A stretch of DNA of 52,988 nucleotides from NCBI RefSeq assembly GCF_946480305.1, contig NZ_CAMLJQ010000027.1, positions 1 through 52,988 of the forward strand, in the 5' to 3' direction. Position 1 is the stretch's first letter; each line of letters opens with the position of its first letter. Made by a program: the position numbers and the translations under genes. Shown here in pieces: positions 1-9,350 of the stretch. The DNA comes from an uncultured Caldimonas sp. (GTDB lineage Bacteria > Pseudomonadota > Gammaproteobacteria > Burkholderiales > Burkholderiaceae). The notes beneath the pieces are model-generated. The model was given only the letters and a program-made list of their open reading frames with translations, ran no database searches and was not told the origin of the DNA.

Positions 1-43
1 CTCAAGGGGCGGCACTGGCGGACCGGCGGAGCCGGATCCGCGG
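1..43 (-). repeat. Partial copy of GC-rich intergenic repeat (copy A)
   Basis: This is the reverse complement of the first part of the repeat also found at 9276-9349 and 29125-29199 (CCGCGGATCC, GGCTCCGCCGG, CCGCCAGTG, CCCTTGAG blocks). The window edge cuts the rest. It lies just downstream of the sensor-kinase stop codon, in the opposite orientation relative to its gene from the other two copies. A small hairpin (TGCCAC/GTGGCA, 44-58) sits between it and the stop. Confidence 0.8.
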
Positions 44-70
44 TGCCACTCGGTGGCAGAGGCTGCGTTG

Positions 71-3000
71 CTACAGCGCTGTCAGGCGACTGACCCCGGG
101 CGGGGTCAGCCGGACGACGGCCAGGACTCTGCCGGCCTCGTTCTCGAGTGTCAGGCGGGCGCTACGGCGCGGTAGCAACGCGCGGATCAGGCCGAGGCCG
201 GACACACCGCCGGGGAACTGCGCCAGGGTGAATCCCGGCGGTAGCTGGCCGGCGTTCGACACCTCGATCTGCACGGCGTTCTCTTCGCACAGCAGCCGGC
301 AGCCGACGTCGCCGGAGGCGCTGTGCTTGATGGCGTTGGTGAGCAGTTCGTTGAGCGTCAATGCGATCGGGATGGACTCGGCTTCCGGCAAGGCCCATTC
401 CTGCACATGCGCGCCTTCGATGCTCAGCACGATGGGCCGGTCGAAGGTCTTCTGCACCGAGCCCGTGATGGCTTCGACCACCCGCTTGAGCCGCAGCGGC
501 CCGACCGCGCCGACCTGCAGCCCGTAGACGTGCGCGATCGCCTGCACCTGGCCGGCCACCTCGCTGATCGGGCCGGCCATCTCGGGTTTGCGTACCGCGA
601 TCTGCTGGAGCAGACCGGCCACCCCCTGCAGGTTGTTCTTGATGCGGTGGTGAACCTCCTTGACCAGCAGTTCGCGCTGTGAAATCGCCGCTTCGAGACG
701 CGCCTCCTGCGCGGCGCGCTGCTCGGTCACGTTGGCGGCCACCAGCAGCAGCTGGTCGGGCGGCTCGCCGGGGCGCGCCAGCGGCAGGTAACGCGCGTCC
801 CACACGGTCGGCTGCCCGTCGACCGACACCCGGTACTCGCGCTGGGTCACGCCATCCGCCACCAGCGCGGCCTCCATGTCGGTCCGGAAGACGGCCGCAT
901 CCTTCTCGGGATAGATGTCCTCGGGGGTGCGTCCGATCAGGGCCTCGACCGGCAGGCCGGTGATGGCCGCGGCGACCGGGTTGATCTGGAGGATGCGCAA
1001 GGTGGGCGCATCGCACAGCGTGATGGCCAGCGGCGCCAGATCGATCAGCCGGCGCAGCGAGGCCTGGGCCTCCGCGATGCGCTGCTCCGCCTGCCGGCGG
1101 CTGTCGATGTCGAGCAGTGCATAGGTGATCTCGCGGCCGCGCGGCCCCATGCCGGTGACCACCGCATTGCCGACGACCCAGAAGTTGCGCCCGTCGCGAG
1201 CCATCACCTGGCACTCGAACATCTGCGCCTGCCCGTGCTCAAGGTGCTCCACGGCCGAGCGCTGGAACGGATGCGACGGGTCGCTGGACGCCACGACGCT
1301 GATCGGGCGCCCGGCAAAGTCGGCGAGGTCGCCGCCGAACATGCGGCGCGCCGAGCGGTTCATCCATTCGATGCCGTGCGGCCCCACCGTGACGATGCCG
1401 ACCAGTACCGAATCGAGGATCGCCCGCGTGCGCTCGGCCTGCGTCGCCAGGGCCTGCTCTGCGAGGCGGCGTGCATCGACGTTGACGTAGGACGCGATCA
1501 CGCCGCCGTCCGGGTCGCCCTCGTGCACGAGCCGCTTGTGCACCTGCACCCAGCACAGCGTGCCGTCCTTGCGGCGCAACAGCCGCTCGCCAGTCCAGCG
1601 GCCGGTGCTCATCAACGCCTCGGTGTGCTCCAGGCGCAGGCGCTCGTAGTCGCCTTCGTCGGTGAAGAGCGCACGCTCTTCCAGCGTGCCCAGCTCGTCG
1701 CTGCCGTAACCGGTCAGCAGGCAGAAACCCTCGCTCGCCCGCTGCACCCGGCCGCCGCGCAGGAACACGATGCCCACGTCGGACAGGCTGAACATCAGCT
1801 CGCGATCGCGCGCCAGCGCCTCCAGTTCGGCCTGCTGCATCTTCAGCCGCGTCACGTCGGACAGCACCACGATCGATTCGATCTCGGGCCCCGTGCCTTC
1901 CATGCGCCGCATCGACAGCGCGCACCAGCGCAGCGCCTGCCCCGGTCGGCTGACCTCGATCTCGGTTTCGTAGAGCGTCGCGTCCTCCAGCACGTGCATG
2001 GCCTCGTCGACCAGCCGGCGTGCGTCAACACTGGGCGGCAGCAACTCGGCCAACGGCCGGTCGCGCGCCGCATCGGGCTCCAGGCCCAGCATGCGCTCGA
2101 ACTGCCGGTTGTAGCGCAGCAGCGTTTCACCCCGCAGGTAGGCGATGCCGGTGGTCGTGCTTTCGAGGATGGTGGTCAGCTCGCGCAGCAGGCGCTCGCT
2201 GCGCTGCTGCATCAGGTGCTGGTCGGTCACATCGAGCGTGACGACGGAGGTGCTGCGTTTGCCGGAGCTGAGCGTGCGCGGTTCGACCCGCGTCTGCAAC
2301 CAGCGTGTGCCGAGCTCCGGATGCTGGATCGCATAGCGTGCGTCCACCCGCTCGCCCTGACGCAGGGCCTGCTGCACCCGGTCGAAATCGGGCAGCGTGT
2401 CGGCGCGCACCAGGTCGCGGCTGATCGCCTTCAGCTCGCTGGAGGCCAGCCCGCCCTCGCTGCCGAGCGACGCATGGCGGCCCACCTGGAAGCGCCCGGT
2501 GTACTCGTCGAAGGTCGCAAGCCCGGCCTGCGCCGTCTCGGCCAGCGCACCGAGCTGGCTCTGCGCCATGTCGAGCCGGTCCTCGGCCGTTCGATCCTCG
2601 ATCACCACCATGTAGCGGCGCTGCCCCTGGCGTTCTTCCAGGCAGCGCACCACCGCATGCAGCGCGCGGTCTTCCTCGCCGTCCTCGACCCAGCCGTGGC
2701 GATGCAGTGGTTCGCTGTTGGGATGCAGTGCCGACAACGGCCCGCCCGCATACCAGCCGAGCAGCTCCTGCAGGCTGGCGTGGGCCTTCGCCAACGAAAA
2801 CGGCACGCGGCCGATCAGTTGCTGCAGCGCCGGGTTGGAGCGCACCACCAGCCCGTCTTCGTCGAACAGCATCATGCCCACCGGCGTGAGATCGAACCAC
2901 TGGTCGAGCTCTTGCACGGAGCGGTCCGCGCGCTCGCGCGCCTGGTGCTCCGCCGTGCAGTCGTACAGCACCGTCAGCGACATCGCCTGCCTGTTGCCGT

Positions 3001-3736
3001 CGAACACCCGACGATGCGCCGCGCGGTACCACCGCGTCTGGCCGCTGGCATCGACGAAGCGCCGCTCGGTCATCGCCGACGCATCCTCGCGCTCCAGGTC
3101 CAGCTCCAGCTGCCGGCGCACGCGCTCGTGATGCTCGCGGTCATCGGGGTGGAACAGCACCATCGGGTCCAGGCCGATCAGGTCGCTGCGGGCATAGCCG
3201 CTGTAGTCGAGAAACGCCTGGTTGATGTCGATGACCCGGTATTGCGCGTCCTGCAGCACCACCGGGAACGGCGAATGCCAGAACATGCGCCGCAACTCCC
3301 GCAGTGCCGCGTCGTCATGCTGCTCCGGCGATTCGGCGTCGGCACCGACCGGCCGGCGCATCAAAGGGCCGGCCGACGCACCGGCCGCGCGTTCGAACCG
3401 CAGCACCCAACGACCAGGCTGGCCGCCGGCGAGGCACAGCCGCACCGGCAACCCCGAGGGCAGCATCACACGGGGGCCGGTGATCGCAGCGAGCGTGAAG
3501 CCCGGGTCGCGCGCGGCATGGCGCAGGTGGCTCAACACCCATTGCACGGCCGTAAGCCCGAGAGCGGACACGAGCGACGATACCGTGGCATGCGCAGGCA
3601 GATGAAGCAAGGCCCGGGCGCCGGCATTCGCGTCGACGATGCCTCCCGACGGAGTGAGCACCAGCGCCGGCACCTCGGCACCCTCGAACGCATCGTTGCG
3701 GTCGATCGGCCCGGTGCTGCCCTGCTGTGCGCTCAT
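71..3736 (-). CDS. Soluble multi-PAS sensor histidine kinase (HisKA_2/HWE type)
   Basis: A 1221-residue sensor kinase with no transmembrane segment, so probably cytoplasmic. About seven PAS/PAC units follow one another (roughly 150-265, 275-390, 395-510, 520-635, 640-760, 770-885, 890-1010), with a weaker PAS-like segment at 18-115. The C-terminus carries the HisKA_2 dimerisation motif EVHHRIKNNLQ near residue 1027, which contains the probable phospho-acceptor His. An ATPase domain follows, with N-box NELLTNAIKH and a glycine box GLGLI. No response regulator is adjacent, so the partner is unknown. The start is placed at the ATG with AGGG about 5 bases upstream. It lies beyond the end of the flagellar operon and has 231 bp of its own upstream DNA, so it is probably a separate transcript. 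A role in motility or c-di-GMP control is only suggested by position. Confidence 0.9.
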   Translation of the reverse strand: MSAQQGSTGPIDRNDAFEGAEVPALVLTPSGGIVDANAGARALLHLPAHATVSSLVSALGLTAVQWVLSHLRHAARDPGFTLAAITGPRVMLPSGLPVRLCLAGGQPGRWVLRFERAAGASAGPLMRRPVGADAESPEQHDDAALRELRRMFWHSPFPVVLQDAQYRVIDINQAFLDYSGYARSDLIGLDPMVLFHPDDREHHERVRRQLELDLEREDASAMTERRFVDASGQTRWYRAAHRRVFDGNRQAMSLTVLYDCTAEHQARERADRSVQELDQWFDLTPVGMMLFDEDGLVVRSNPALQQLIGRVPFSLAKAHASLQELLGWYAGGPLSALHPNSEPLHRHGWVEDGEEDRALHAVVRCLEERQGQRRYMVVIEDRTAEDRLDMAQSQLGALAETAQAGLATFDEYTGRFQVGRHASLGSEGGLASSELKAISRDLVRADTLPDFDRVQQALRQGERVDARYAIQHPELGTRWLQTRVEPRTLSSGKRSTSVVTLDVTDQHLMQQRSERLLRELTTILESTTTGIAYLRGETLLRYNRQFERMLGLEPDAARDRPLAELLPPSVDARRLVDEAMHVLEDATLYETEIEVSRPGQALRWCALSMRRMEGTGPEIESIVVLSDVTRLKMQQAELEALARDRELMFSLSDVGIVFLRGGRVQRASEGFCLLTGYGSDELGTLEERALFTDEGDYERLRLEHTEALMSTGRWTGERLLRRKDGTLCWVQVHKRLVHEGDPDGGVIASYVNVDARRLAEQALATQAERTRAILDSVLVGIVTVGPHGIEWMNRSARRMFGGDLADFAGRPISVVASSDPSHPFQRSAVEHLEHGQAQMFECQVMARDGRNFWVVGNAVVTGMGPRGREITYALLDIDSRRQAEQRIAEAQASLRRLIDLAPLAITLCDAPTLRILQINPVAAAITGLPVEALIGRTPEDIYPEKDAAVFRTDMEAALVADGVTQREYRVSVDGQPTVWDARYLPLARPGEPPDQLLLVAANVTEQRAAQEARLEAAISQRELLVKEVHHRIKNNLQGVAGLLQQIAVRKPEMAGPISEVAGQVQAIAHVYGLQVGAVGPLRLKRVVEAITGSVQKTFDRPIVLSIEGAHVQEWALPEAESIPIALTLNELLTNAIKHSASGDVGCRLLCEENAVQIEVSNAGQLPPGFTLAQFPGGVSGLGLIRALLPRRSARLTLENEAGRVLAVVRLTPPGVSRLTAL

Positions 3737-3925
3737 GGATGCCCTGAAGCCTCAGCGCAGCACCTTCGCATGCACGTCGAACGCGCATGGCCGGTGGCAG
3801 GAGAGAGAAGAACGGAGGGGTGACCGCGCCGGGGTGCAGACCCGACCCTGATGGATGCCTGGCTCAAGGCCATGAAAAAGACTGCGCATCGGGCCACCGT
3901 GTGTAGACAGGCCCAAGTGTAGGGG

Positions 3926-3957
3926 CTGCGACACCCCGGGGTTTCCCGAGGTGCAGC
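3926..3957 (-). other. Imperfect hairpin downstream of the EAL-HDOD gene
   Basis: GCTGC/GCAGC, CACC/GGTG and GGG/CCC arms pair across a GTTT loop with small bulges. It sits 10 bases past the stop codon of the EAL-HDOD gene. There is no T-tract, so it may end or protect the flg transcript but is not a standard intrinsic terminator. The rest of 3737-3967 holds no gene that I can see. Confidence 0.4.
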
Positions 3958-3967
3958 TACGCCATGG

Positions 3968-5161
3968 CTATTCGAGCTGAGCGGCCATCGTCAGCGTGCC
4001 GAGCACGGCACGGTTGACTTCGAGCAGGCTCATCAACAGGCCTTCAGCCAGTTCGTTGATCACCGGTGCGGTGTCGGTTTCGATGGCCTTGGTCAGTTCG
4101 AGGTACGGGTGGTACGGACCGCTGCCGTCGACCAGTGCCTGGTAGACGCGCTCCGGCACGGGAATGGCCTTCAGCAGTTCGTCGAAGGGCTTGTTGAACA
4201 GCCGGTCGAGCAACGAGAACACGCCGCAGATGAACACCTCGCCGCGCATCTCTTCGTCGCCGGAGTTCGCGACCAGCTGCTCCATGAACAAGCCGCGTCG
4301 CACGGATGCGAACATCACCGGCCGCATGTTGACGTCCTTGCTCGCGGTGGCGAGCAGCAGCGCGAGCCAGCGCTTCAGCCGCTTGTAGCCCAGCAGCATG
4401 ATCGCGTGCCGGAACGAACTGATCTCGACGGACAGGCCGAACGCGGGCGAGTTGATGTAGCGCATCAGCTGGAACGCCAGCGTCGGATCGCGCTTGAGCA
4501 CCGCTTCGAGCTTCTCGATGTCCTCGGCCGCATCGACGCGCCGGATCAGCTCGACGAGCACGGCCATGTCCGGCTGGCCCGCACGGTTGCCGGATTGCGT
4601 CACCGCGTCTTCGATCGGCCAGCCCAGGATGGCGACCGCCCCGCGGCCGAAGCTCTGTTCCATCTCGCCGAGCGTACGCACGCCGCTCTGGATGAAACCG
4701 ACCGACCGGGTGACGCCGGAGGCTTCGGCCTGGCCCGCCACTTCGTTGCGACGGCGGTCGTCGGCCAGATCGACGATCGAATACTTGAAGCGCGGCAGCA
4801 ACTCGCGCGGCAGCATCGACGGCGGGCGGCCATGCAACAGCAGCGTGTTGCCCTGCAGTTGCAGGATGGCATCGGTGTTGGCGGGATCGCAGGCGATGAA
4901 CGAGGGAATCTCGATCATCACGTTCGACAACGGCTTGGCGCGCAACAGATCGTTCAGCAGCGTCTCGCTCATGATGTTCAGCGACACGCGCGCCCCACCC
5001 TCGGGCCACACTTCGGAAATGGCCGCCAGCAGCTGGTCGGCCTGGAGCGGCCCGCCGGTGCGCAGCGCCGACACGGTGAGGCGGGTGGCAACGACCGCAC
5101 GGTTGCGGTCGATCATCGGCGAGTAGCTCAGCGCAATGTTGCGCAGAACGTCGTTGTCCAT
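3968..5161 (-). CDS. HDOD-domain protein with degenerate EAL domain (YuxH family)
   Basis: About 397 residues. The C-terminal half (about 195-330) has the HDOD signature, including LVELIRRVDAAEDIEKLE, RDPTLAFQLMRYINSPAFG and the LLGYKRLKRWLALLL helix. The N-terminal half resembles the EAL phosphodiesterase fold of YuxH-type proteins, but the catalytic ExL position is replaced (AVVATRLTV), so c-di-GMP hydrolysis is unlikely. Proteins of this build are usually signalling scaffolds that affect motility. A GTG 36 bases upstream (5197) is in frame but has its Shine-Dalgarno-like AGAAGG touching the codon, so I prefer the ATG of MDNDVLRN. It follows flgL by 49 bp and is probably the last gene of the flg operon. 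Confidence 0.8.
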   Translation of the reverse strand: MDNDVLRNIALSYSPMIDRNRAVVATRLTVSALRTGGPLQADQLLAAISEVWPEGGARVSLNIMSETLLNDLLRAKPLSNVMIEIPSFIACDPANTDAILQLQGNTLLLHGRPPSMLPRELLPRFKYSIVDLADDRRRNEVAGQAEASGVTRSVGFIQSGVRTLGEMEQSFGRGAVAILGWPIEDAVTQSGNRAGQPDMAVLVELIRRVDAAEDIEKLEAVLKRDPTLAFQLMRYINSPAFGLSVEISSFRHAIMLLGYKRLKRWLALLLATASKDVNMRPVMFASVRRGLFMEQLVANSGDEEMRGEVFICGVFSLLDRLFNKPFDELLKAIPVPERVYQALVDGSGPYHPYLELTKAIETDTAPVINELAEGLLMSLLEVNRAVLGTLTMAAQLE

Positions 5162-5210
5162 GCGGAGGCTTTCTGTTTTCTGTGCGACGCCGTGCACCTT
5201 CTATCCGTGC

Positions 5211-6416
5211 TCAACCGAGATACTGGAACAGCGACAGGCGCTGCACCTGGGCATACGTCTTCAGAACGGCATCGTAGCCGGTTTGCTTGTTCTGAAAGTC
5301 GCTGATTCCCTGCACCATGTCCAAATCTTCCGCATTTGAGCGTTCTGTTTTTGCATGCAGCACGGTCGCGTCGAGCCGGTCGGTGGCGTTCTCGATACGG
5401 TTGAGCGTGTCGCCGACCGCGCTGCGCACCGATTGCAGGCGCCCCAGCACCGAGTCGATGTCGCGCAGGCCATGTGCCACCGTCTGCGCCACGTCCGAGC
5501 TGTGCACGAAAGGTTCCCGCAACGCGGCGATCGTGCGGTCCAGCGCGTCGAACACGCTGAGGGTCTGCGTGCTCGGCACCGTGCGGAACTCGTCGCCGTT
5601 GGCCGGCGTGCCGTTCACCGTGACCGACATGCCGTCGATCTCGATGGCCGTGCCCGATTGGTACGGTGCCGTCACCGGCGCGCCGTCGGGCAGGCCGCTC
5701 AGGAAGCGCCGCTGCACGGAATAGCTCGTCACCCCGCCCGCCACGCTGAAGGTGATGTCGTAGCGACGGTCCTGGATCGCCGCGGGGTCGGACACCTGCC
5801 CGACATCGATCCACGCCCTGCCGTTGTCGGTGATCACCTGGGTCTCGAACACGCCGTTGCCGGTCGGCGCGCGCATCCACGCCGTCGCGCCGTTCACGGT
5901 CACCGGCAGGTTTTCGCCGGCCGCCACGGAGGTCTCGCCATCGAGCCCGCGGAACTGCACGCCGGTGGACGTGTCAACGAACGGAGCGCCCTGCGACCCC
6001 TGCCCGCCAAACAGGTAGCGACCCGCGCCGTCGTCGCGGTTGGCGATGGTCAGCAACTGGTTGCGATACAGCTCCAGCTGCTGAGCGATGCCCTGACGCT
6101 CGGCGTCGGTATAGCTGGCGTTGCCGGCGGCCACCACCCCCTCGCGTGCCGACTGCAGCGCCTTCACCGCGTCGCCGAGTGCGCTCTCGGACAGCTCCAT
6201 CGACGTGCGGCTCGCCTCGACGGCGCGCTGCGACACCTCGGCCCGCTCCGACACCGCCAGCGCGCGCTCGGCACGGGCGGCCGCGGTCGGGTCGTCGCTC
6301 GCGCGCAGCACGCGCTTGCCGCTCGTCAGTCGGGCCTGCGATTCGGTCAGGTCCTGCTGGCGCTTCTGCAGGTTGGCGATGGAACTCTCGTAGGCCTGTG
6401 CGGTGGCGATACGCAT
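5211..6416 (-). CDS. flgL: Flagellar hook-filament junction protein FlgL (HAP3)
   Basis: This 401-residue protein has the N-terminal flagellin-like helix (MRIATAQAYESSIANLQKRQ, SGKRVLRASDDPTAAARAERAL) and a C-terminal flagellin-like helix ending YDAVLKTYAQVQRLSLFQYLG. FlgL is exported by the flagellar type III system and forms the ring that joins FlgK to the filament. It lies 25 bp downstream of flgK, the normal order. A GAGG element stands about 10 bases before the ATG. The middle (about 140-290) is variable, as is usual in the family. Confidence 0.95.
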   Translation of the reverse strand: MRIATAQAYESSIANLQKRQQDLTESQARLTSGKRVLRASDDPTAAARAERALAVSERAEVSQRAVEASRTSMELSESALGDAVKALQSAREGVVAAGNASYTDAERQGIAQQLELYRNQLLTIANRDDGAGRYLFGGQGSQGAPFVDTSTGVQFRGLDGETSVAAGENLPVTVNGATAWMRAPTGNGVFETQVITDNGRAWIDVGQVSDPAAIQDRRYDITFSVAGGVTSYSVQRRFLSGLPDGAPVTAPYQSGTAIEIDGMSVTVNGTPANGDEFRTVPSTQTLSVFDALDRTIAALREPFVHSSDVAQTVAHGLRDIDSVLGRLQSVRSAVGDTLNRIENATDRLDATVLHAKTERSNAEDLDMVQGISDFQNKQTGYDAVLKTYAQVQRLSLFQYLG

Positions 6417-6441
6417 GATGGAAAGTCCTCAGGAATGATGG

Positions 6442-8349
6442 TCAGCGGGCCGCCGTCTGCATCAGCGTGTCGAACACCGATTGCGCGATCTGCAGCACCT
6501 TGGCCGCGGCCTGGTAGCTCTGCTGGAACTGGATCAGGCGGGCTGCCTCTTCGTCGAGGTTGACGCCGGCGACGCTGTTGCGCGCGGTGTCCGCGTCTTT
6601 CGCGATGGCCTGCGACATCTCCGCCGAGGCCTTGGCGCCTTGCACGCGCACGCCGACCGACGCCATCACGCTGGCATAGGCATCGGTGATCGTCTCGCCG
6701 CCGACCGCCACGCCGCCGGACAGTTCCTGTCCGACGATGGGCGCATCGCGCAATGCGAGCATGCCGAGCGCATTGCCGTTGTTGGACTGCGTCGGCGCCG
6801 CCGGATCGATCAGCACCCGGTCTCCCGCCTGCGGCGTCCCGTTGAGCCGCAGTTCCCAGCCGTTGATCACGATCGGCTCGCCCGGCGTGATCGTCGTCGA
6901 CGGGGCGCCGGTCACCGTGCCGGTGATCGTGAACGTCGTCGGCGACGTGAACGTCAATTCGATCGGCTGGCTCAGGTTGGCGTCGCTGCTCGTCGGGATC
7001 AGGCTGGCGACGGCCGCCGTGCCGTTGTTGTCCGGGTCCACGCTGGCGATCACCGGCGAAGCCACGGCCAGTCCACGGGGATCGGCCAGCTCCCGCTGCA
7101 TGTCCGCCGCGGCCAGTCTGGTCGCCTGCAGCAGGAAGCGGTCGCCGTTGGCTGGCACCCCGCTGGGCACGTTGATCGTCAGTCCGTCGAATTCGGTGCC
7201 CGGCGTGAAGGCGCTGCTGCTGCCGTCGCTCAGGCGCGTGATCTGCCAGGCGCCGCCGTCGTAGCGCAGCTCGTAATCGCTGGCCTGCAGCAGGTTGCTC
7301 GACGTGACACTCACGCCGATGGTCGCCGTGCCGGCATTGTTGGTGCTCGGCAGCGACCGCGGCGGATCGGTCGAGAACAGCGGTGTGCCGGCGTTGCCGT
7401 TCTGGTCGAGGCCGAGCGCATGCTGTGCATTGATCGCCCCGGCGAACGACAGGGCCAGACGGCCCAGCTCGTTCTGTGCGGACGCAAGATCGCTGCTTTG
7501 GAACCGCAGCAGCCCGGTGATGGAGCCGCCCGTGAGCGCCGCGTCCGACACCACGCGGTCGACGCCTGCTTCCCGCACGCCGAGGCGTAGCACGCTGGCG
7601 TCGTACTCGTCGGGAATGCCGCGCAGCTCCAACGCGCTGTTGCCCAGCACGAACCGCTGCCCGCCGCCGAGGAAGAGACCGACCGAGCCATCGTCCGCCG
7701 GGATCTGCGTGACCTGGATGTACTTGTTCAACTCGCGCACCAGTTGGTCGCGCTGGTCGAGCAGGTCGTTCGGCTCGTGGCCCAGACCTTTCACGCGTGC
7801 GATCTGCTGGTTCAGGTCGGCGATGCGCCGGCCGATCTCGTTGGCCGTCGCGATCGAGGTCTTCAGCTCCTGCGTCACGCCGGCCTGCAGGCTCGTCAGC
7901 TCTTCGGCCGCCGAGCGGAACCGGGACGCCAGCTCCTCCATGCGAGACAGCACCACCTGGCGCGCCGATGAATCGGTGGGCCGGCTCGCCAGGTCGACGA
8001 AGCCGTTCAGCACGCTCCCGGCGGCATGGCCGAGGCCGCTTTCACCCAGATCGAACACCTGCTCCAGGCGCTGCAGCTGCGTGAGCCGCGCACTGTCCAT
8101 CGACGAAACGGCCTGCGTGGTCGCCGCCTCGCGGGTCAGGAAAGCATCGTGTGCCCGCGTGACGGTGGTGATGTTGACGCCGTTGCCGAAGAAGCCGCCG
8201 CCGGTGAACTGCCCGCCGGCGGTCTCCAGCTGCACCGTCTGCCGCGAGTAGCCCGCGGTGTTGGCGTTGGAGATGTTGGCAGCTGCCGTGTTGAGCTGTG
8301 CCTGCGCCGCATACATCGCGCGCACACCGAGGTTGACCATTCCTGCCAT
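6442..8349 (-). CDS. flgK: Flagellar hook-associated protein FlgK (HAP1)
   Basis: At 635 residues it is within the family range. The N-terminus has the rod/hook family motif (ISNANTAGYSRQ, about 23-34) and a long heptad region follows. The C-terminus (VAGVNLDEEAARLIQFQQSYQ and a final coiled helix) is the classic FlgK ending that packs in the hook-filament junction. The central part (about 290-540) is a beta-rich variable domain with PANGDRF- and PQAGDRV-type motifs repeated. GAGG lies 5 bases before the ATG. It follows flgJ by 7 bp and is clearly co-transcribed. FlgK is a late exported junction protein whose chaperone FlgN is encoded at 17161. Confidence 0.95.
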   Translation of the reverse strand: MAGMVNLGVRAMYAAQAQLNTAAANISNANTAGYSRQTVQLETAGGQFTGGGFFGNGVNITTVTRAHDAFLTREAATTQAVSSMDSARLTQLQRLEQVFDLGESGLGHAAGSVLNGFVDLASRPTDSSARQVVLSRMEELASRFRSAAEELTSLQAGVTQELKTSIATANEIGRRIADLNQQIARVKGLGHEPNDLLDQRDQLVRELNKYIQVTQIPADDGSVGLFLGGGQRFVLGNSALELRGIPDEYDASVLRLGVREAGVDRVVSDAALTGGSITGLLRFQSSDLASAQNELGRLALSFAGAINAQHALGLDQNGNAGTPLFSTDPPRSLPSTNNAGTATIGVSVTSSNLLQASDYELRYDGGAWQITRLSDGSSSAFTPGTEFDGLTINVPSGVPANGDRFLLQATRLAAADMQRELADPRGLAVASPVIASVDPDNNGTAAVASLIPTSSDANLSQPIELTFTSPTTFTITGTVTGAPSTTITPGEPIVINGWELRLNGTPQAGDRVLIDPAAPTQSNNGNALGMLALRDAPIVGQELSGGVAVGGETITDAYASVMASVGVRVQGAKASAEMSQAIAKDADTARNSVAGVNLDEEAARLIQFQQSYQAAAKVLQIAQSVFDTLMQTAAR

Positions 8350-8356
8350 GTCGTCC

Positions 8357-9229
8357 TCACATCACGGCACGCTGCAGGCGCAGCGTGGTGTTGATGATGC
8401 GTTCGAGCTTGTCGGCATACGCGGGATCGGTCGCGTAGCCGGCCTTCTGCAAGCCCTGCGCAAAACCTTCCGCCGTGTGGCCGCTGCGCATCACGTCCGC
8501 GTAGCGGTCGTTGTTCTTCAGCAGCCGCGCGTAATCGCGGAAGGCGTCTTCATAAGAGTCGTACGCGCGGAACTTGGCCGTCACCTTGCGCGGCTGCCCG
8601 TTGACGTACTCGGTGGTCGTCACCTCGGCCACCTTGCCGGTCCAGCTGCCGGTGGCCTTGATGCCGAACAGGTTGCGCGACGAACTGCCATCGGCCATGC
8701 GGATCTCGCGCTGCCCCCAGGCCGACTCGTGGGCCGCCTGCGCCAGGATGAACTGCGCCGGAATGCCCGTCTCCTGCGTCGCCACCTGCGCCGCATTCCA
8801 GTGCTCGCGCAGGAAGTCGCCCTGCCGCCCCGGCGCACGCGGCGCCGCGATGTCCTGCGGCAGCTTGCTGAACCGTGCCGGCAGCGTGCGCGTGAGTTCA
8901 CTGCTCGTCGCCGCCTCGGCGCCACCCATCTGCCGCGACAACTGCTTCGCGATCAAATCGGCCAGGCCGCCGGGCAGCCCGCTCATCTGCGTGGCGTACT
9001 GCGTGTCGAGCATGTCGCTGGCCATGTCCGAGCCCTCGTTGTCGAACATGCCCGACTTCATCGTCGCCTCGCGCATGCTCTTCATCAGCTCCTGCATGAA
9101 CACCGCCTCGAACTGCTTCGCCGCCTCCTTGATCGCCGCCTTCGGGTCCTTCGCGGCGGCCCCGCGAAGCGCGTCGAGCGACTTCACGTCGCTGGTCAGC
9201 CCCTGGTGAGACACGTTCAGCGGCTTCAT
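8357..9229 (-). CDS. flgJ: Flagellar rod-cap protein and peptidoglycan hydrolase FlgJ
   Basis: About 290 residues with both parts of the beta/gamma-proteobacterial form. The N-terminal rod-capping domain (about 40-95, KEAAKQFEAVFMQELMKSMR) is followed by a glucosaminidase/muramidase domain (about 145-285) with catalytic-site segment AAHESAWGQ and the NLFGIK motif. FlgJ is exported to the periplasm, caps the growing rod and opens the peptidoglycan. The start is the ATG of MKPLNVSHQGL at 9229, with GAAGG about 8 bases upstream; an in-frame codon 18 bases earlier (9247) has no better site. A 121-bp gap filled by a repeat separates it from flgI, unusual in this otherwise tight operon. Confidence 0.95.
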   Translation of the reverse strand: MKPLNVSHQGLTSDVKSLDALRGAAAKDPKAAIKEAAKQFEAVFMQELMKSMREATMKSGMFDNEGSDMASDMLDTQYATQMSGLPGGLADLIAKQLSRQMGGAEAATSSELTRTLPARFSKLPQDIAAPRAPGRQGDFLREHWNAAQVATQETGIPAQFILAQAAHESAWGQREIRMADGSSSRNLFGIKATGSWTGKVAEVTTTEYVNGQPRKVTAKFRAYDSYEDAFRDYARLLKNNDRYADVMRSGHTAEGFAQGLQKAGYATDPAYADKLERIINTTLRLQRAVM

Positions 9230-9275
9230 GCAAGCACCTTCGTCCAAACGGGCACGGCCAAAACGCCAGCGGCCA

Positions 9276-9349
9276 CCGCGGATCCGGCTCCGCCGGTCCG
9301 CCAGTGGCGCCCCCTTGAGGGGGCGGCCGAAGGCCGTAGGGGGTGGGCC
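9276..9349 (+). repeat. GC-rich intergenic repeat (copy B), between flgI and flgJ
   Basis: About 74 bp, nearly identical to 29125-29199. Its blocks in order are CCGCGGATCCGG, CTCCGCCGGTCCGCCAG, CGCCCCCTTGAGGGGGCG, GGCCGAAGGCC and GTAGGGGGTGGG. It contains a perfect 7-bp stem with TTGA loop (CGCCCCC/GGGGGCG) and a GGCC-GAA-GGCC hairpin. Its right end lies 1 base from the flgI stop codon. It behaves like a REP-type element: no coding content, and it sits directly after a stop codon. Confidence 0.85.
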
Positions 9350-9350
9350 A

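Noticed and set aside
1235..3823. Long plus-strand open frame (862 codons) opposite the sensor kinase
   Set aside because: Its translation is Arg/His/Gln/Ala-rich without domains, and the minus strand encodes clear PAS and kinase motifs. It is a high-GC shadow.
9276..9349. Repeat copy B as an insertion sequence end
   Set aside because: No transposase, no target-site duplication and no long inverted ends. The short structured repeat fits a REP-like element better.
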